Under the pieces are notes generated by a model that was not told the DNA's origin, ran no database searches, and saw only the letters and a program-made list of their open reading frames with translations. A stretch of DNA of 64,000 nucleotides, from the NCBI GenBank assembly GCA_005502875.1, contig SCMV01000009.1, positions 31,787 through 95,786 on the forward strand. The letters run 5' to 3'. This DNA comes from Comamonadaceae bacterium 2PF. Its GTDB lineage: Bacteria; Pseudomonadota; Gammaproteobacteria; Burkholderiales; Burkholderiaceae_C. A program made the translations under genes and the position numbers. Numbering within the stretch: the first letter of the stretch is position 1; the number at the start of each line of letters is the position of its first letter. Positions 17,020 through 26,520 of the stretch are shown here, piece by piece.

Positions 17020-20000
17020 TCAGGCCTCCTGCGGGGTCAGGGCGTCGAGCCAGGCGCCCAGCTCGCGGGCGGCGGCCTCGAAGTCGAAGTCGTCGGCGGC
17101 CTGGCGGGCGGCTTGCAGCCGCGCGGGGTTCGGTGCGGCGCTGGCGCGCTCGCACAACGCCGCGAGCAACTCGTCGAGGCACTCGCCGCGCGAGAAGGCT
17201 TGCTGCAGGGCGCGCGCGTCGGCCTGCAAGGCCTGCAGGCCGGCCTCGTCCAGCGCCTTGTCGGTGCCCGCCTCGCCTGGGTGTGCGGCGTGCTCGGACG
17301 GAGCCTGTGCCCGCAAAGCCGCCACGTGGTTCACGGTGGACAGCAGCGCCTGGTTCAGCGCCGACCAGGCCTCGACCTGGTCGGCATGCGAGGCGTCTGC
17401 GTGCAGGGCTTCCACCCTGGCTGCGGCATCGCTCAGGTGCGGCAGCCCCAGGTTGCCGGCCACGCCCTTGATGCGGTGGGCTTCGGCCCGCTGCAGGGTG
17501 GGGTCGTCGCCACCCGACAGCGTGCCGGCTTGCTGCGCAAAGCGGAACAGCGCGGTCTGCCAGCTCTCGAGGTCGCCCCAGCGGCGCACGCCAGCATCGG
17601 GGTCGATCAGGCCGCCAGCTGTGTCGATGACCAGGCCTGGTTGCGTGGCACCCAGCTCGGCCCCCGAATCGGCCATCAGCGCGGTACCCGGCGGGTGGGT
17701 GGCCTGGCCGGTCGAGCCGCAGCCGGTGACCCGGGCGATCTCGTGGCTCAGGGCGTCGATCTCCAGCGGCTTGGTGGCGAAGCCGTCCATGCCCGAGGCC
17801 TGCGCGGCGTGGCGGTCCTCGTTCAGCACGCTGGCGGACAAGGCGATGATGGGCGTGCGCCGCCCGCCACGACGCCCTTCAAGCTCGCGCATCGCGCGGC
17901 TGGCGCTCAGGCCATCCATCACCGGCATCTGCACGTCCATGAGCACGATGTCGAAGTCCTGCTCCGCGAACAGCGCCAGCGCCTGCTGGCCATCGTGCGC
18001 GGTCGTGACCTGGTGGCCGTCGCGGCCCATCACCAGGCACAGCAGTTCGGTGTTCTGAGGCACGTCGTCGACCACGAGCATGCGCAGGGGCGGCAGCCGC
18101 AAGGCGCCACGTGAGCCCGACTGGGTTGATGTGCCTGGGTGGTCTTGCGCCTGGCCTTTGGGCAATGGCACCTCGACGTGGAAGGTGCTGCCCACCCCGG
18201 GTGTGCTGTCCACCCAGATGCGCCCGCCCATCAGCTCGGTCAACTGCTTGGCGATGGTGGTGCCCAGCCCGGTGCCGCCAAAGCGGCGGCTCATCGAGGC
18301 ATCGGCCTGGGTGAAGGCCTCGAAGATCGACGCCAGCCTGTCGGGGGCGATGCCGATGCCGGTGTCGCGCACCTGGAAGTGCACGCGATCGCCTTCTCGG
18401 GCGCAGCTCAGCTCCACCTCGCCGGCTTCGGTGAACTTGATGGCGTTGCCCAGCAGGTTGAGCAGGATCTGGCGCAGGCGGTGCGGGTCGCCCACCACCG
18501 TGTCGCCCACCTCGGGTGGCACCTGCCCGTGCAGGCGCAGCGACTTGCGCGCGGCCTGGATGGACTGTTCTGCGCAGAGCTGCCCCACCAGATCGGGCAG
18601 CGAAAAGGGCAGGGACTCCAGCTCCAGCGCACCGCGATCGAGCTTGGAGCTGTCCAGGATGTCGTTGAGCAGGTGAAGCAGGCTGCGCGCCGACTTGCGC
18701 ACCGTCTCCAGGTGCTTGCGCTGGGTGGCCTGCAGCTCGCCATCGAGCACGAAGTCGGTGAAGCCCAGGATGGCGTTCATCGGTGTGCGGATCTCGTGGC
18801 TCATGTTGGCCAGGAAGTTGGTGCGTGCCTGTGCCGCCGCTTCGGCCTTTTCCTTGGCGCGCACCAGCTCTTCTTCCATCATGCGGCGCTCGGTGATGTC
18901 CAGCAGCACGCCGTCGATCCACTTCATGCTGTTGTCGGCCGCGCGGGCGATGCTGCCGTTGCCCCAGATCCAGCGCAGCTCACCGCGCTTGGTGCGCAGC
19001 TGGAACTCCAGCACGAACGGGATTTCCGCGTCGGCCGCCTGCTTGACGATGACGCCGATGCGCTTGACGTCTTCGGGCGAGACCAGGCTGGCAAAGCTCA
19101 CCTCGGGGGGCGAGCCCATGAAGGCCGCCGTGGGCCAGCCCGTGATGCGCTCGGCCGCATCGCTGATGTAGACCATGGGCCAGCCCGGCTCCATGCGGCA
19201 GCGGTACGAGATGCCGGGGATGTTGGAGATCAGCGAGCGGAACTGGGCCTCGCGGTCGCGCAGCTCCATCTCCATGTGCTTGCGCTCGCTGATGTCGCTG
19301 ACGAAGGCCACGTACAGGCGCTCTTGCAGCGAGGCCATGCGGCCCATCATCAGGCGGATCGGCACGCGCCGGCCATCGGCGTGCATGGTGTAGCTTTCCA
19401 GCTCGATGCCCATGGCCCGCGAGACCTCGTCGAGGAAGCGGTCGAAGGAGGCGGTGGCCATCGACTTGTAGGGCTCGACCATGATGCGGGTGACGCTTTG
19501 CCCCATGATCTGGCCCACCGGCACGCCGAAGATGCGCTCGGCCGCCGGGTTGTACTTGTGCACGGTGCCCTGTTCGTCGAAGACGATGATCGCGTCCATG
19601 CTGGTGTCGGTGATGGCGCGCAGGCGCTCTTCCTTGGACTCCATGCGCGCGAGCAGTTGTCGGTAGCGTGCCAGGCCCACGGCCGCGCCCACCAGCACGC
19701 TGGCCACCACGGTGACCAGGGTGATGCCCAGCGACAGCGGGATGCTGTTGGGCGTGCTGGTGTTGAGGCCCAGCGTGGCCGTGCCCACGAAGCGGGCGGC
19801 GGCCATGCCGGTGTAGTGCATGCCCGAGATGGCCATGCCCATGACCACCCCGGCGGCCCAGGTCAGGCGCCAGCCGTCGTACTGGGGCAGGCGAACGGCC
19901 AGGCCGTGTCGCACCCACAGCGCCAGCACCGCCAGCGCCACGGCCACCACGATCGACAACGCGAACATCCACGGGTCGTAGCGCAAAGCGGCCGACATCT

Positions 20001-20436
20001 GCATGGCGGCCATGCCGGTGTAGTGCATGGCGCCGATGCCCGCGCCCACCAGCACCCCGGCGATGACGCGCTCGCGGTTGCTGACGTTCTCGTTGGACAG
20101 CAGTTTGAGCGCCACCCACGACGCGGCCACGCTGGGCAGCACCGAGGCGGTGGTCAGGTCCGAGTCGTAGGTGACGGTGGTGCACAGCTGGTAGGCCAGC
20201 ATGCCGATGAAGTGCATGCCCCAGACCCCGCAGCCCAGCGCCAGGCTGCCGGCCAGCAGGGTCACCGACCTCAGGCGCGACTGCGTGAGCACGCGGGCCT
20301 GCTCGGTCGCGTGCAAGGCCATGGTCGAGGCGAAGATGGCCAGGCACACCGACAGCACGACCAGCAGCGGGTCGTAGGTGCCATAGGGCAGCAGGCTGGG
20401 CGCGTCGAGGCCCGGGAGCAGGAAAAATCGGTCCAT
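17020..20436 (-). CDS. MHYT-PAS-PAS hybrid histidine kinase with REC and Hpt domains
   Basis: The product has 1138 residues from the ATG at 20436; a GTG/ATG extension of 16 residues to 20484 is possible. The N-terminus is a seven-helix MHYT sensor with three repeats (GMHFIGM, AMHYTGM, GMHYTGM), thought to sense a diatomic gas through bound metal. Two PAS domains follow (about 275-400 and 400-520). The HisKA domain holds His547 in MSHEIRTP and is followed by HATPase, a receiver (Asp834 in LMDVQMP) and an Hpt domain (His987 in HRIKG). The last 90 residues are helical. It is an inner-membrane phosphorelay kinase, and the adjacent REC-HD-GYP gene is its likely output. Confidence 0.93.
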   Translation of the reverse strand: MDRFFLLPGLDAPSLLPYGTYDPLLVVLSVCLAIFASTMALHATEQARVLTQSRLRSVTLLAGSLALGCGVWGMHFIGMLAYQLCTTVTYDSDLTTASVLPSVAASWVALKLLSNENVSNRERVIAGVLVGAGIGAMHYTGMAAMQMSAALRYDPWMFALSIVVAVALAVLALWVRHGLAVRLPQYDGWRLTWAAGVVMGMAISGMHYTGMAAARFVGTATLGLNTSTPNSIPLSLGITLVTVVASVLVGAAVGLARYRQLLARMESKEERLRAITDTSMDAIIVFDEQGTVHKYNPAAERIFGVPVGQIMGQSVTRIMVEPYKSMATASFDRFLDEVSRAMGIELESYTMHADGRRVPIRLMMGRMASLQERLYVAFVSDISERKHMEMELRDREAQFRSLISNIPGISYRCRMEPGWPMVYISDAAERITGWPTAAFMGSPPEVSFASLVSPEDVKRIGVIVKQAADAEIPFVLEFQLRTKRGELRWIWGNGSIARAADNSMKWIDGVLLDITERRMMEEELVRAKEKAEAAAQARTNFLANMSHEIRTPMNAILGFTDFVLDGELQATQRKHLETVRKSARSLLHLLNDILDSSKLDRGALELESLPFSLPDLVGQLCAEQSIQAARKSLRLHGQVPPEVGDTVVGDPHRLRQILLNLLGNAIKFTEAGEVELSCAREGDRVHFQVRDTGIGIAPDRLASIFEAFTQADASMSRRFGGTGLGTTIAKQLTELMGGRIWVDSTPGVGSTFHVEVPLPKGQAQDHPGTSTQSGSRGALRLPPLRMLVVDDVPQNTELLCLVMGRDGHQVTTAHDGQQALALFAEQDFDIVLMDVQMPVMDGLSASRAMRELEGRRGGRRTPIIALSASVLNEDRHAAQASGMDGFATKPLEIDALSHEIARVTGCGSTGQATHPPGTALMADSGAELGATQPGLVIDTAGGLIDPDAGVRRWGDLESWQTALFRFAQQAGTLSGGDDPTLQRAEAHRIKGVAGNLGLPHLSDAAARVEALHADASHADQVEAWSALNQALLSTVNHVAALRAQAPSEHAAHPGEAGTDKALDEAGLQALQADARALQQAFSRGECLDELLAALCERASAAPNPARLQAARQAADDFDFEAAARELGAWLDALTPQEA

Positions 20437-20605
20437 GAGGCCACCATGGGTTGGGTGGCCCACTGTGCCGCCTGGCGCCTTCACCCGTTTGACCGAACAA
20501 CGCGCCCGCCGTGCGGCATTTCACGCTTTGTTTTGCAAGTCGGGCCGCTGCGCCACCTCGGTGCTTGGCCGAGTGGGTGCCGTGCCTGCCGGCACGGCTG
20601 GGTGC

Positions 20606-21856
20606 TCAGGGCGCCCCGGGCGCGCCGTCGGGCTGGCCGCTGCGCGGCCACAGCACCCACATGGCCAGGGGCTGCTTGGTGCGCCCGGCCTGGGCCAGCG
20701 CCTCGTCGCCCCAGCCCCAGAAGAAGTCGGCCCGCACCGCACCCAGGATGGCCCCGCCCGTGTCCTGCGCCATGGCCAGTCGGCGCAAGGGCGAAGCGGG
20801 CGGCATGCCACCGGCCACCCAGGTTTGCGGCATCGTGCTGTCGAGCCAGACCGGGGTGCCCAAGGGCACGCTGTCGCGGTCGACAGCGATGGAGCGGCCC
20901 GGCGTCAGGGGCACGCCTTGGGCCCCGTTGGGCCCGGATGAAGGGTCGATCAGGGCCTCTTCGCGGAAGAAGACGACGCGGGGGTTGGCCGCCATCATCT
21001 CGCTGACCCGACCTGGGTTGGCCTGTGCCCAGCTGCGGATGGCCGGCCAGGAGGCCTGCTCCAGCGTGAAGGCGCCCTGGTCCACCAGCCAGCGCGCCAC
21101 CGACTGATAGGGCTGGTCGTTGTGGCCGGCAAAGGCCAGGCGCACGACCTTGGGTGTGCCTTGCGGGGTCGGCTCATCGAGCAGGCGCACGCGGCCCGAG
21201 CCCTGCACCTGGATGAGCAGCACGTCCAGTGGGTCGGCCAGCCAGACCACCTCGCGCCCGGCGATGGCGGCGCGCCCCTCGGGGCTCGATTCGAGCTCGG
21301 CGCGGCTGAAAAAGGGCTTGCGCTGACCCAGGCCAGCCGGCGGGCGGTGCAGCGGCCAGGCAAAGCGCGCATCGGGCGTGCGGCGGCCCTCCAGCAGGGG
21401 TTCGAAGTAACCGGTCAACAGCCCGCTGGCCTGGCCCTCCAGCGAGGTCACCCGCCAGGGTTGCAGCTGGGTCTCGACCCACTGGCGCACGAAGTCGTCG
21501 CCCACGCGCTGGCCCCAGTCCGGGCCCAGGCGGCGGGCCTCGTCACACAACTTTTGCCAGCCCGCAGCGGGCTTGACGCAGCCCCTGACCAGGGCGGGCC
21601 ACCACTCGCCCAGGCGGTCTGCCTGCCAGCCGGGCATGTCGCTCCAGGCGGCCTGCACCCAGCGGGCCTTGGCGCGCAGCAGGCTGGGGCCTTCGGGCAC
21701 GGGCGCACTGGGCGGGTAACCGGGCGCCTGCGTGATGGGTGCCGCACCACCGCTGCGGGTGGGCACGAGGCTGCCGCAGGCGCTGAGGCTTCCTACAATG
21801 GCCAGGGACAGGGTCAGACGGACCCACAACTTTCTCGACGGGAACACGCAAGGCAT
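20606..21856 (-). CDS. mltA: membrane-bound lytic murein transglycosylase A
   Basis: This 416-residue lipoprotein has a signal peptide with lipobox LSAC (about residues 24-27). The MltA domain is visible in VTSLEGQASGLLTGYFEPLLEGRR, and the 3D domain near the C-terminus includes IAVDRDSVPLGTPVWLDS and the acidic TGGAILGAVRADFFWG. The enzyme cleaves the peptidoglycan glycan strand at the outer membrane to form 1,6-anhydro ends. Its start codon overlaps, head to head, that of a small + strand frame. It is the first of a conserved run with the Gcr-family gene and apaG. Confidence 0.95.
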   Translation of the reverse strand: MPCVFPSRKLWVRLTLSLAIVGSLSACGSLVPTRSGGAAPITQAPGYPPSAPVPEGPSLLRAKARWVQAAWSDMPGWQADRLGEWWPALVRGCVKPAAGWQKLCDEARRLGPDWGQRVGDDFVRQWVETQLQPWRVTSLEGQASGLLTGYFEPLLEGRRTPDARFAWPLHRPPAGLGQRKPFFSRAELESSPEGRAAIAGREVVWLADPLDVLLIQVQGSGRVRLLDEPTPQGTPKVVRLAFAGHNDQPYQSVARWLVDQGAFTLEQASWPAIRSWAQANPGRVSEMMAANPRVVFFREEALIDPSSGPNGAQGVPLTPGRSIAVDRDSVPLGTPVWLDSTMPQTWVAGGMPPASPLRRLAMAQDTGGAILGAVRADFFWGWGDEALAQAGRTKQPLAMWVLWPRSGQPDGAPGAP

Positions 21857-22076
21857 GGGACTGATTGTGCTGGAAGCCGCGCTCGCGCTGGCGGTGCTGG
21901 TCTTCCTGATCTGGTGGACGATGTTTTCGGGGCGCCGAGGCGGTGAGTGGCACGACGAGGCGCCAGGTTCGACGCCGGGCGAGGCGCCGCCGCCGCCCGC
22001 ACCCGACGACGGTGCGAAGGACGGCGAGCCGCTTCAGCCGCCGGAGCGCGGTGGCACCAGGAAGGACATCGGTTGA
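21855..22076 (+). CDS. possible small single-pass membrane protein
   Basis: The frame encodes 73 residues: one N-terminal membrane helix (about 3-20; IVLEAALALAVLVFLIWW) and a hydrophilic tail rich in Pro, Asp and Gly. Its ATG shares two bases with the ATG of mltA on the other strand, and its last 43 bases overlap the 3' end of the Gcr-family gene. The AAGG before the ATG is too close to be a good ribosome site. The helix-plus-charged-tail pattern is protein-like, but chance is not excluded. Confidence 0.4.
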   Translation: MGLIVLEAALALAVLVFLIWWTMFSGRRGGEWHDEAPGSTPGEAPPPPAPDDGAKDGEPLQPPERGGTRKDIG

Positions 22077-24145
22077 CGCAACACACGCCGGCCGATGGCG
22101 CGCCACAGTCGGGCCCGGTCGGTCACGCGCACGCCGCGAGAGCGCGCCGCCACGCGCAGCGCCAGCAAGAAGCTCACGCCCACGTTGAACAAACCGGTCA
22201 GCGGCAGGGCGGCGACGCACCACCAGAAGGCCGGCTGGTTCAGCATGTCCCAGCCCAGGGTGCCCAGCGCGCCCGCCACCTGGCCTGTTGACAGCGTGAC
22301 GTGTCGCACATCGAGCGGCAGGCCCAGGAACTTGGCGATCACCGGCACCAGGCCCAGCATGAAGCCCAGCGAGATGTTGGCCGCCAGGCCCGAGATGTTC
22401 TCGCGCCACCAGGCGGACCAGCGTGCGGCTCGCGCCTCGCCCAGCCAGGCCCGGATGCGCGGGTTCCAGCGCAGCGCGCTGTCCAGGCGGTGCAGCACGA
22501 AGGCGTTCTCGGCCCAGCCCGCCAAAATGCTCGACGCAAACAGCAGCACACCGGTGAAGGCGGCGTACCAAAGCGTCGGGCCCAGCAGCGTCAGGCTGTG
22601 CAGGGTGTAGCGAGCTTCTTCTTCGTTGATGAGGGGGTGGTTCAGGCCGTGGATGAGCGCCAGCTGCACGCCCAGCACCAAGGGCGCGACCACCAGCAGG
22701 TTGCCCAGGATGCCGGCCACCTGCGAACGCAGCAGGTGGGCCACCTCGTCGACAAAAGACTCGACCGCTTCGTCGCTGCGCACATCGGCCAGCTTGGCGG
22801 CCATGGCCGGCGCCGTCATGGCGGGCTGCTTGGTGGCCACCGTGAAGTGCAGCCACTGAACGATGACGAAGCTGATCGCGTAGTTCAGGCCCGCACCAAA
22901 GCCGGCCATGAAGGGCGACAGGCCGAGCGCCAGCACCGCGAACTTCATGAAGGTGGTGCCCGCCAGCACCGCGCCACCACCGCAGGCACGTTTGAACATG
23001 TCGGCGTATTCGGCGCGGTTGCGGGTGATGTAGTGCTCGCCCGTTTCGGCGCTGCGCTCGGCCACGCGGCGCGCCAGCTGCGAGGTGTGCTGCGAGAACA
23101 GCGCGCGCACGCTGCGGCGGCGCTCGCCGACCTGCACCAGGGTCAGCAGCAGGTGGTGCAGGGCCGGTGTGGGGCGGGGGGCCAGCACCGCTTCAAGCAG
23201 CAGCTCGATGCGCTCGCAGCGCCCCACCAGCTGGTCGATCTGGAAGACCAGGTTGACCGAGATGCCCTGCGTGTCGAGGTGGCCGTGCAGACCGCGCGCC
23301 GCCTGGGCGCAGGTGTCCAGCAAGGCGCGAAGGTACTGGGCGTCTTGCAGCAGGGTGGGGGACCAGGCCTGACCGGGTTGATCGCGCAGGTGCGCACCGA
23401 TGTCGTCGCGCAGGCGCTCGACCACGTGGCCGAGTTGGCGAAAGGCGTTGCGCGCGCTGGCGTCGGCGTTGCTGGCCACGGGCGCGTCGAAGTCCTGGCC
23501 CAGGCTGATGCCCATGCGCGAGCGAAACGCCGGCGAAAAACCGATGGCGCGCACCTGCGCCGCCAGGTACAGCATCGCGTCGCAGAACGGGTCGCGCCAG
23601 CCCAGGGTGCGCGCGGTCAGGGCGGCTGGTTCGCCGGCGGCAGGTGCGCGCAGGCCATCGTTGAGCAGCCCGCCGATCTGCTCCAGCGTGGCCTCGTCCA
23701 GGTGAGCCAGCCAGCGCCCGTCGCTCGGGTCGCTGAACAGCAGGTTGAACAGCACCGACAGGTCGGCGGTCTCCGGGCTGGCGGGCAGCAGGCGCCGGCG
23801 CACGCGCTCGCCCAGCTCGTTGAGGAAGGCCGAGCGCGGTGAAAAGCCGTAGTCGGCCAACAGCGCGGCCACGTCGGTGTCGCGCCAGAAGGCGGCCAGC
23901 AAGGCCACCACGCGCGCGCGCCGCTCGGGCTTGGCGTCGATCAGGCGCACCACGTTTTGCAGCCCGCTGACGGGCTCGCCACGGCGCACCCAGTCCAGCA
24001 TGCGGATCAGCCAGATGTGGCGCTCGACCAGCGGCGCCTCGGCATCGGCCTGGTCGAGCCAAGCCTCGATCTCGAAGCCGTTGCCGGGGCGGGGCCACCA
24101 GGCCTGGCGGTTGAAGGGGGAAAGGAGCTTGGAGATGACCGCCAT
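22034..24145 (-). CDS. Gcr-family protein (annotated 'site-specific recombinase'), probable membrane protein
   Basis: This 703-residue protein belongs to a family that databases call Gcr site-specific recombinase and that usually stands next to apaG in Burkholderiales. The N-terminal half (about 1-370) is helical and hydrophilic. The C-terminal half has at least five or six hydrophobic segments, such as FMKFAVLALGLSPFMAG and LAANISLGFMLGLVPVIAK, and several DLQG-free hydrophilic loops. I see no tyrosine or serine recombinase active site, so the recombinase name is doubtful and an inner-membrane role is more consistent. It is 13 bases from apaG on the same strand. Confidence 0.75.
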   Translation of the reverse strand: MAVISKLLSPFNRQAWWPRPGNGFEIEAWLDQADAEAPLVERHIWLIRMLDWVRRGEPVSGLQNVVRLIDAKPERRARVVALLAAFWRDTDVAALLADYGFSPRSAFLNELGERVRRRLLPASPETADLSVLFNLLFSDPSDGRWLAHLDEATLEQIGGLLNDGLRAPAAGEPAALTARTLGWRDPFCDAMLYLAAQVRAIGFSPAFRSRMGISLGQDFDAPVASNADASARNAFRQLGHVVERLRDDIGAHLRDQPGQAWSPTLLQDAQYLRALLDTCAQAARGLHGHLDTQGISVNLVFQIDQLVGRCERIELLLEAVLAPRPTPALHHLLLTLVQVGERRRSVRALFSQHTSQLARRVAERSAETGEHYITRNRAEYADMFKRACGGGAVLAGTTFMKFAVLALGLSPFMAGFGAGLNYAISFVIVQWLHFTVATKQPAMTAPAMAAKLADVRSDEAVESFVDEVAHLLRSQVAGILGNLLVVAPLVLGVQLALIHGLNHPLINEEEARYTLHSLTLLGPTLWYAAFTGVLLFASSILAGWAENAFVLHRLDSALRWNPRIRAWLGEARAARWSAWWRENISGLAANISLGFMLGLVPVIAKFLGLPLDVRHVTLSTGQVAGALGTLGWDMLNQPAFWWCVAALPLTGLFNVGVSFLLALRVAARSRGVRVTDRARLWRAIGRRVLRQPMSFLVPPRSGG

Positions 24146-24158
24146 CGTGTGCCGGGCC

Positions 24159-24533
24159 TCAGTGCAGCGACTGCGAGCGCGCGAGCATGAACTCGGGCAC
24201 GGGTGCCTCGAACAGGCGTGCGTCTTCGGTCATGCAAAAGAAGGTGCCGTGCATCGTGCCATGCGGCGTGTTCAACCTGGTCCAGCTCGTGTACTCGAAG
24301 CGCTCGCCCGGCTTGAGCAGGGGCTGGTTGCCCACCACGCCCAGGCCGCGCACCTCTTCGGTTTGACCCATGGCGTCGGTGATGACCCAGTGCCGGGCGA
24401 TCAGTTGCGCCGACACCGTGCCGCTGTTGACGATGGTGACGGTGTAGGAGAAGGCGTACTCGTGGGTGGACGGGTCGCTCTGCTCCTCGAGGTAGCTGGG
24501 GTGCACGCTGCAGGTGAATTCGGCCTGGTTCAT
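24159..24533 (-). CDS. apaG: ApaG protein
   Basis: This 124-residue protein starts at MNQAEFTCSVHPSYLEEQSDP. The Fn3-like ApaG fold is recognised by YTVTIVNSGTVSAQLIARHWVITD and by the PHGTMHGTFFCMTEDARLFEAPVPEF region. ApaG is a small beta-sandwich of unsettled function, linked in enterobacteria to Ap4A metabolism. The ATG at 24533 gives the usual length (125 residues in E. coli); an upstream start at 24551 is possible. The Gcr-family gene and mltA lie downstream on the same strand. Confidence 0.95.
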   Translation of the reverse strand: MNQAEFTCSVHPSYLEEQSDPSTHEYAFSYTVTIVNSGTVSAQLIARHWVITDAMGQTEEVRGLGVVGNQPLLKPGERFEYTSWTRLNTPHGTMHGTFFCMTEDARLFEAPVPEFMLARSQSLH

Positions 24534-24584
24534 GTGGCCCATTCTAGGCAATGCCTTCGGGCAGGTCCGGGCGGAAGTCCCGAC

Positions 24585-24602
24585 GCTTCATGGGGATGTC
24601 AC
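24585..24602 (+). promoter_or_regulatory. weak PHO-box-like site upstream of phoD
   Basis: GCTTCAT-GGGG-ATGTCAC has the 7-4-7 layout of a PhoB site (CTGTCAT-N4-CTGTCAC). The second half matches at 6 of 7 positions but the first at only 4 of 7. It lies 66 bases before the phoD start. This is a candidate only. Confidence 0.25.
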
Positions 24603-24668
24603 GCTGGACAGAGAACATCGCGTGCCGCGCAATTGCAGTTCTTTACCAAGCACCCAAGAGGAGTACCC

Positions 24669-26429
24669 ATGGATCGTCGTCGTTTCCTGTCCGCGCTGGG
24701 CGTGGCCAGTGGTGGCCTGATGGTCACCTGGCAGGCCCGTGCCGTGTCGTGGATGAACCTGGGCCTGGTGCCGCTGGACACCCGCAACCTGCGCACCGAT
24801 TCGGCCCGCGTGTTCGACCTCTCGGTGGCCTCGGCCGACCCGTCCGAGACCGGCGTGATCCTGTGGACGCACATCGACCCCGCAGCGGTGCGCGGTGGCG
24901 AGCCCCTGTACCTGCAGGTGGCGCTCGACGCCCAGTTCAACACCCTGCTGGTGCAGGCCCGCGTGAACGCCGACGACATCGGCCCCGAGCGCGACCACAC
25001 CGTCAAGATCGACCTCGACGGCCAGCTGCCGGCCATGGCCTCGGGTGGCCCCTTCTTCTACCGCTTCATCTACGACGGCACCGTCAGCCGAGTCGGCCGC
25101 TGCCGCACCCTGCCGGCCGCGAGCGCGCAACGCAAGCGCTACAAGCTCGCTTTGCTCACATGCCAGGACTACACCAACGGCTACTACGGCGCGCTGGCCC
25201 ACGTGGCCCGCGACGACACCATCGACCACGTGCTGCACCTGGGCGACTTCATCTACGAAACGGCGGGCGACCCGCGCTTCCAAAGCCTGCCCTTTGCCGA
25301 CCGCACCATGGTGCTGCCCTCGGGCGGCACGGTGGCGCTGGACGTCAACGACTACCGCTTCATCTACCGCACCATCCGCCGCGACCCGAACATCCAGGCC
25401 CTGATGGAGCGCCACACGCTGATCTGCGTGCCCGACGACCACGAGACGGCCAACGACACCTACTGGGACTACGCCCGCGACACCCTGGGCGCGCCCGACC
25501 ACCCCTACACGACCGATGCCTCGTATGGCGCCGACGCCGGCCTGCTGCGCCGCTTGAAGCTCGACTCGCAACGCGCCTGGAGCGAGTACGTGCCGGCCCG
25601 CGTGAGCTTCGATGCCAACGCCACCCACCCTTTTGAAGCGCTCAAGGTCTTCCGCAAGTTCAACTTCGGCGGCTTCCTCGAGCTCTTCATGATCGAGAAC
25701 CGCACCTACCGCAGCGCCCACGCCTGCGGCGAGAAGGACTTCGGCCAGCGCTACTTCCCGCTGGGCTGCACGAAGTACAACAGCGCCGAGCAAACGCTGC
25801 TGGGCAAGGCGCAGCTCGACTGGCTGGTCGATGGGCTGACCAAGTCTCGCGCCACCTGGAAGCTGATGGGCAACCAGACCTTCTTCGGGCGCCTGGCCGT
25901 GACCTTCCTGGGCACGCAACTCGCGCCGCTGAACGTCGACGCCTGGGACGGCTTCCAGGCCGAGCGCCGCGCCCTCACCGGCGCCCTGCGCGACGCCAAG
26001 GTCAGCAACTTCCTGGTGGCCACCGGTGACCTGCACACCTACATGGCCAGCAACATCAAGCACGACTACGGCAACCTCAACCCGCTGGCGCTGGACAACT
26101 ACGTGGGCGCCGAGTTCATGACGCCTTCGGTGACCTCGTCGACGCTGGCCGAGATGCTGGCGTCCAAGGCCGATGCGCAAACGAAGGTCCTGATCGGCCG
26201 CGCGCTGGCCGCGCCCGCCGTGCGCCTGAACAACCCGCACATCCAGTTCTTCGACAGCAGCCGCCAGGGCTACTCCACGCTGGAGATGACCGACGCGCAC
26301 GCAGAGTGGGTGGCCTACGCGGTCGACAAGTCCGTCAGCGGCGAGCTGCCGGCGCGCCGCTGCATCGCCCGCCAGCGCAAGAACATGTGGCTGCCGTGGC
26401 TGATGGCACAGGGCACGGCTGGGTACTGA
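24669..26429 (+). CDS. phoD: PhoD-like alkaline phosphatase/phosphodiesterase
   Basis: This 586-residue exported enzyme has a Tat signal at the N-terminus ([16 protein letters not shown]). The N-terminal beta domain includes [21 protein letters not shown]. The catalytic domain includes [30 protein letters not shown] and PDDHETAND, which hold calcium/iron ligands in the PhoD family, and near the end [12 protein letters not shown]. It releases phosphate from mono- and diesters in the periplasm or outside. The ATG at 24669 follows AAGAGGAG by 5 bases; reading frames further upstream are apaG antisense. It is inserted between apaG and rpe. Confidence 0.93.
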   Translation: MDRRRFLSALGVASGGLMVTWQARAVSWMNLGLVPLDTRNLRTDSARVFDLSVASADPSETGVILWTHIDPAAVRGGEPLYLQVALDAQFNTLLVQARVNADDIGPERDHTVKIDLDGQLPAMASGGPFFYRFIYDGTVSRVGRCRTLPAASAQRKRYKLALLTCQDYTNGYYGALAHVARDDTIDHVLHLGDFIYETAGDPRFQSLPFADRTMVLPSGGTVALDVNDYRFIYRTIRRDPNIQALMERHTLICVPDDHETANDTYWDYARDTLGAPDHPYTTDASYGADAGLLRRLKLDSQRAWSEYVPARVSFDANATHPFEALKVFRKFNFGGFLELFMIENRTYRSAHACGEKDFGQRYFPLGCTKYNSAEQTLLGKAQLDWLVDGLTKSRATWKLMGNQTFFGRLAVTFLGTQLAPLNVDAWDGFQAERRALTGALRDAKVSNFLVATGDLHTYMASNIKHDYGNLNPLALDNYVGAEFMTPSVTSSTLAEMLASKADAQTKVLIGRALAAPAVRLNNPHIQFFDSSRQGYSTLEMTDAHAEWVAYAVDKSVSGELPARRCIARQRKNMWLPWLMAQGTAGY

Positions 26430-26520
26430 TGGCTTTCTGCCCGGGGCGCGGGCGGGTTTCCTAGAATGGCGGTTTGGGCGCGCTCCTGCGCCCTGCCGCC
26501 CACCAGGAACCGCCCTCGCC

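Noticed and set aside
18139..21006. A 955-residue open frame on the + strand opposite the hybrid kinase and mltA
   Set aside because: It is antisense to two clearly recognised genes and its composition is low-complexity His/Arg/Gly/Ala. Long open shadows like this are expected in GC-rich DNA.
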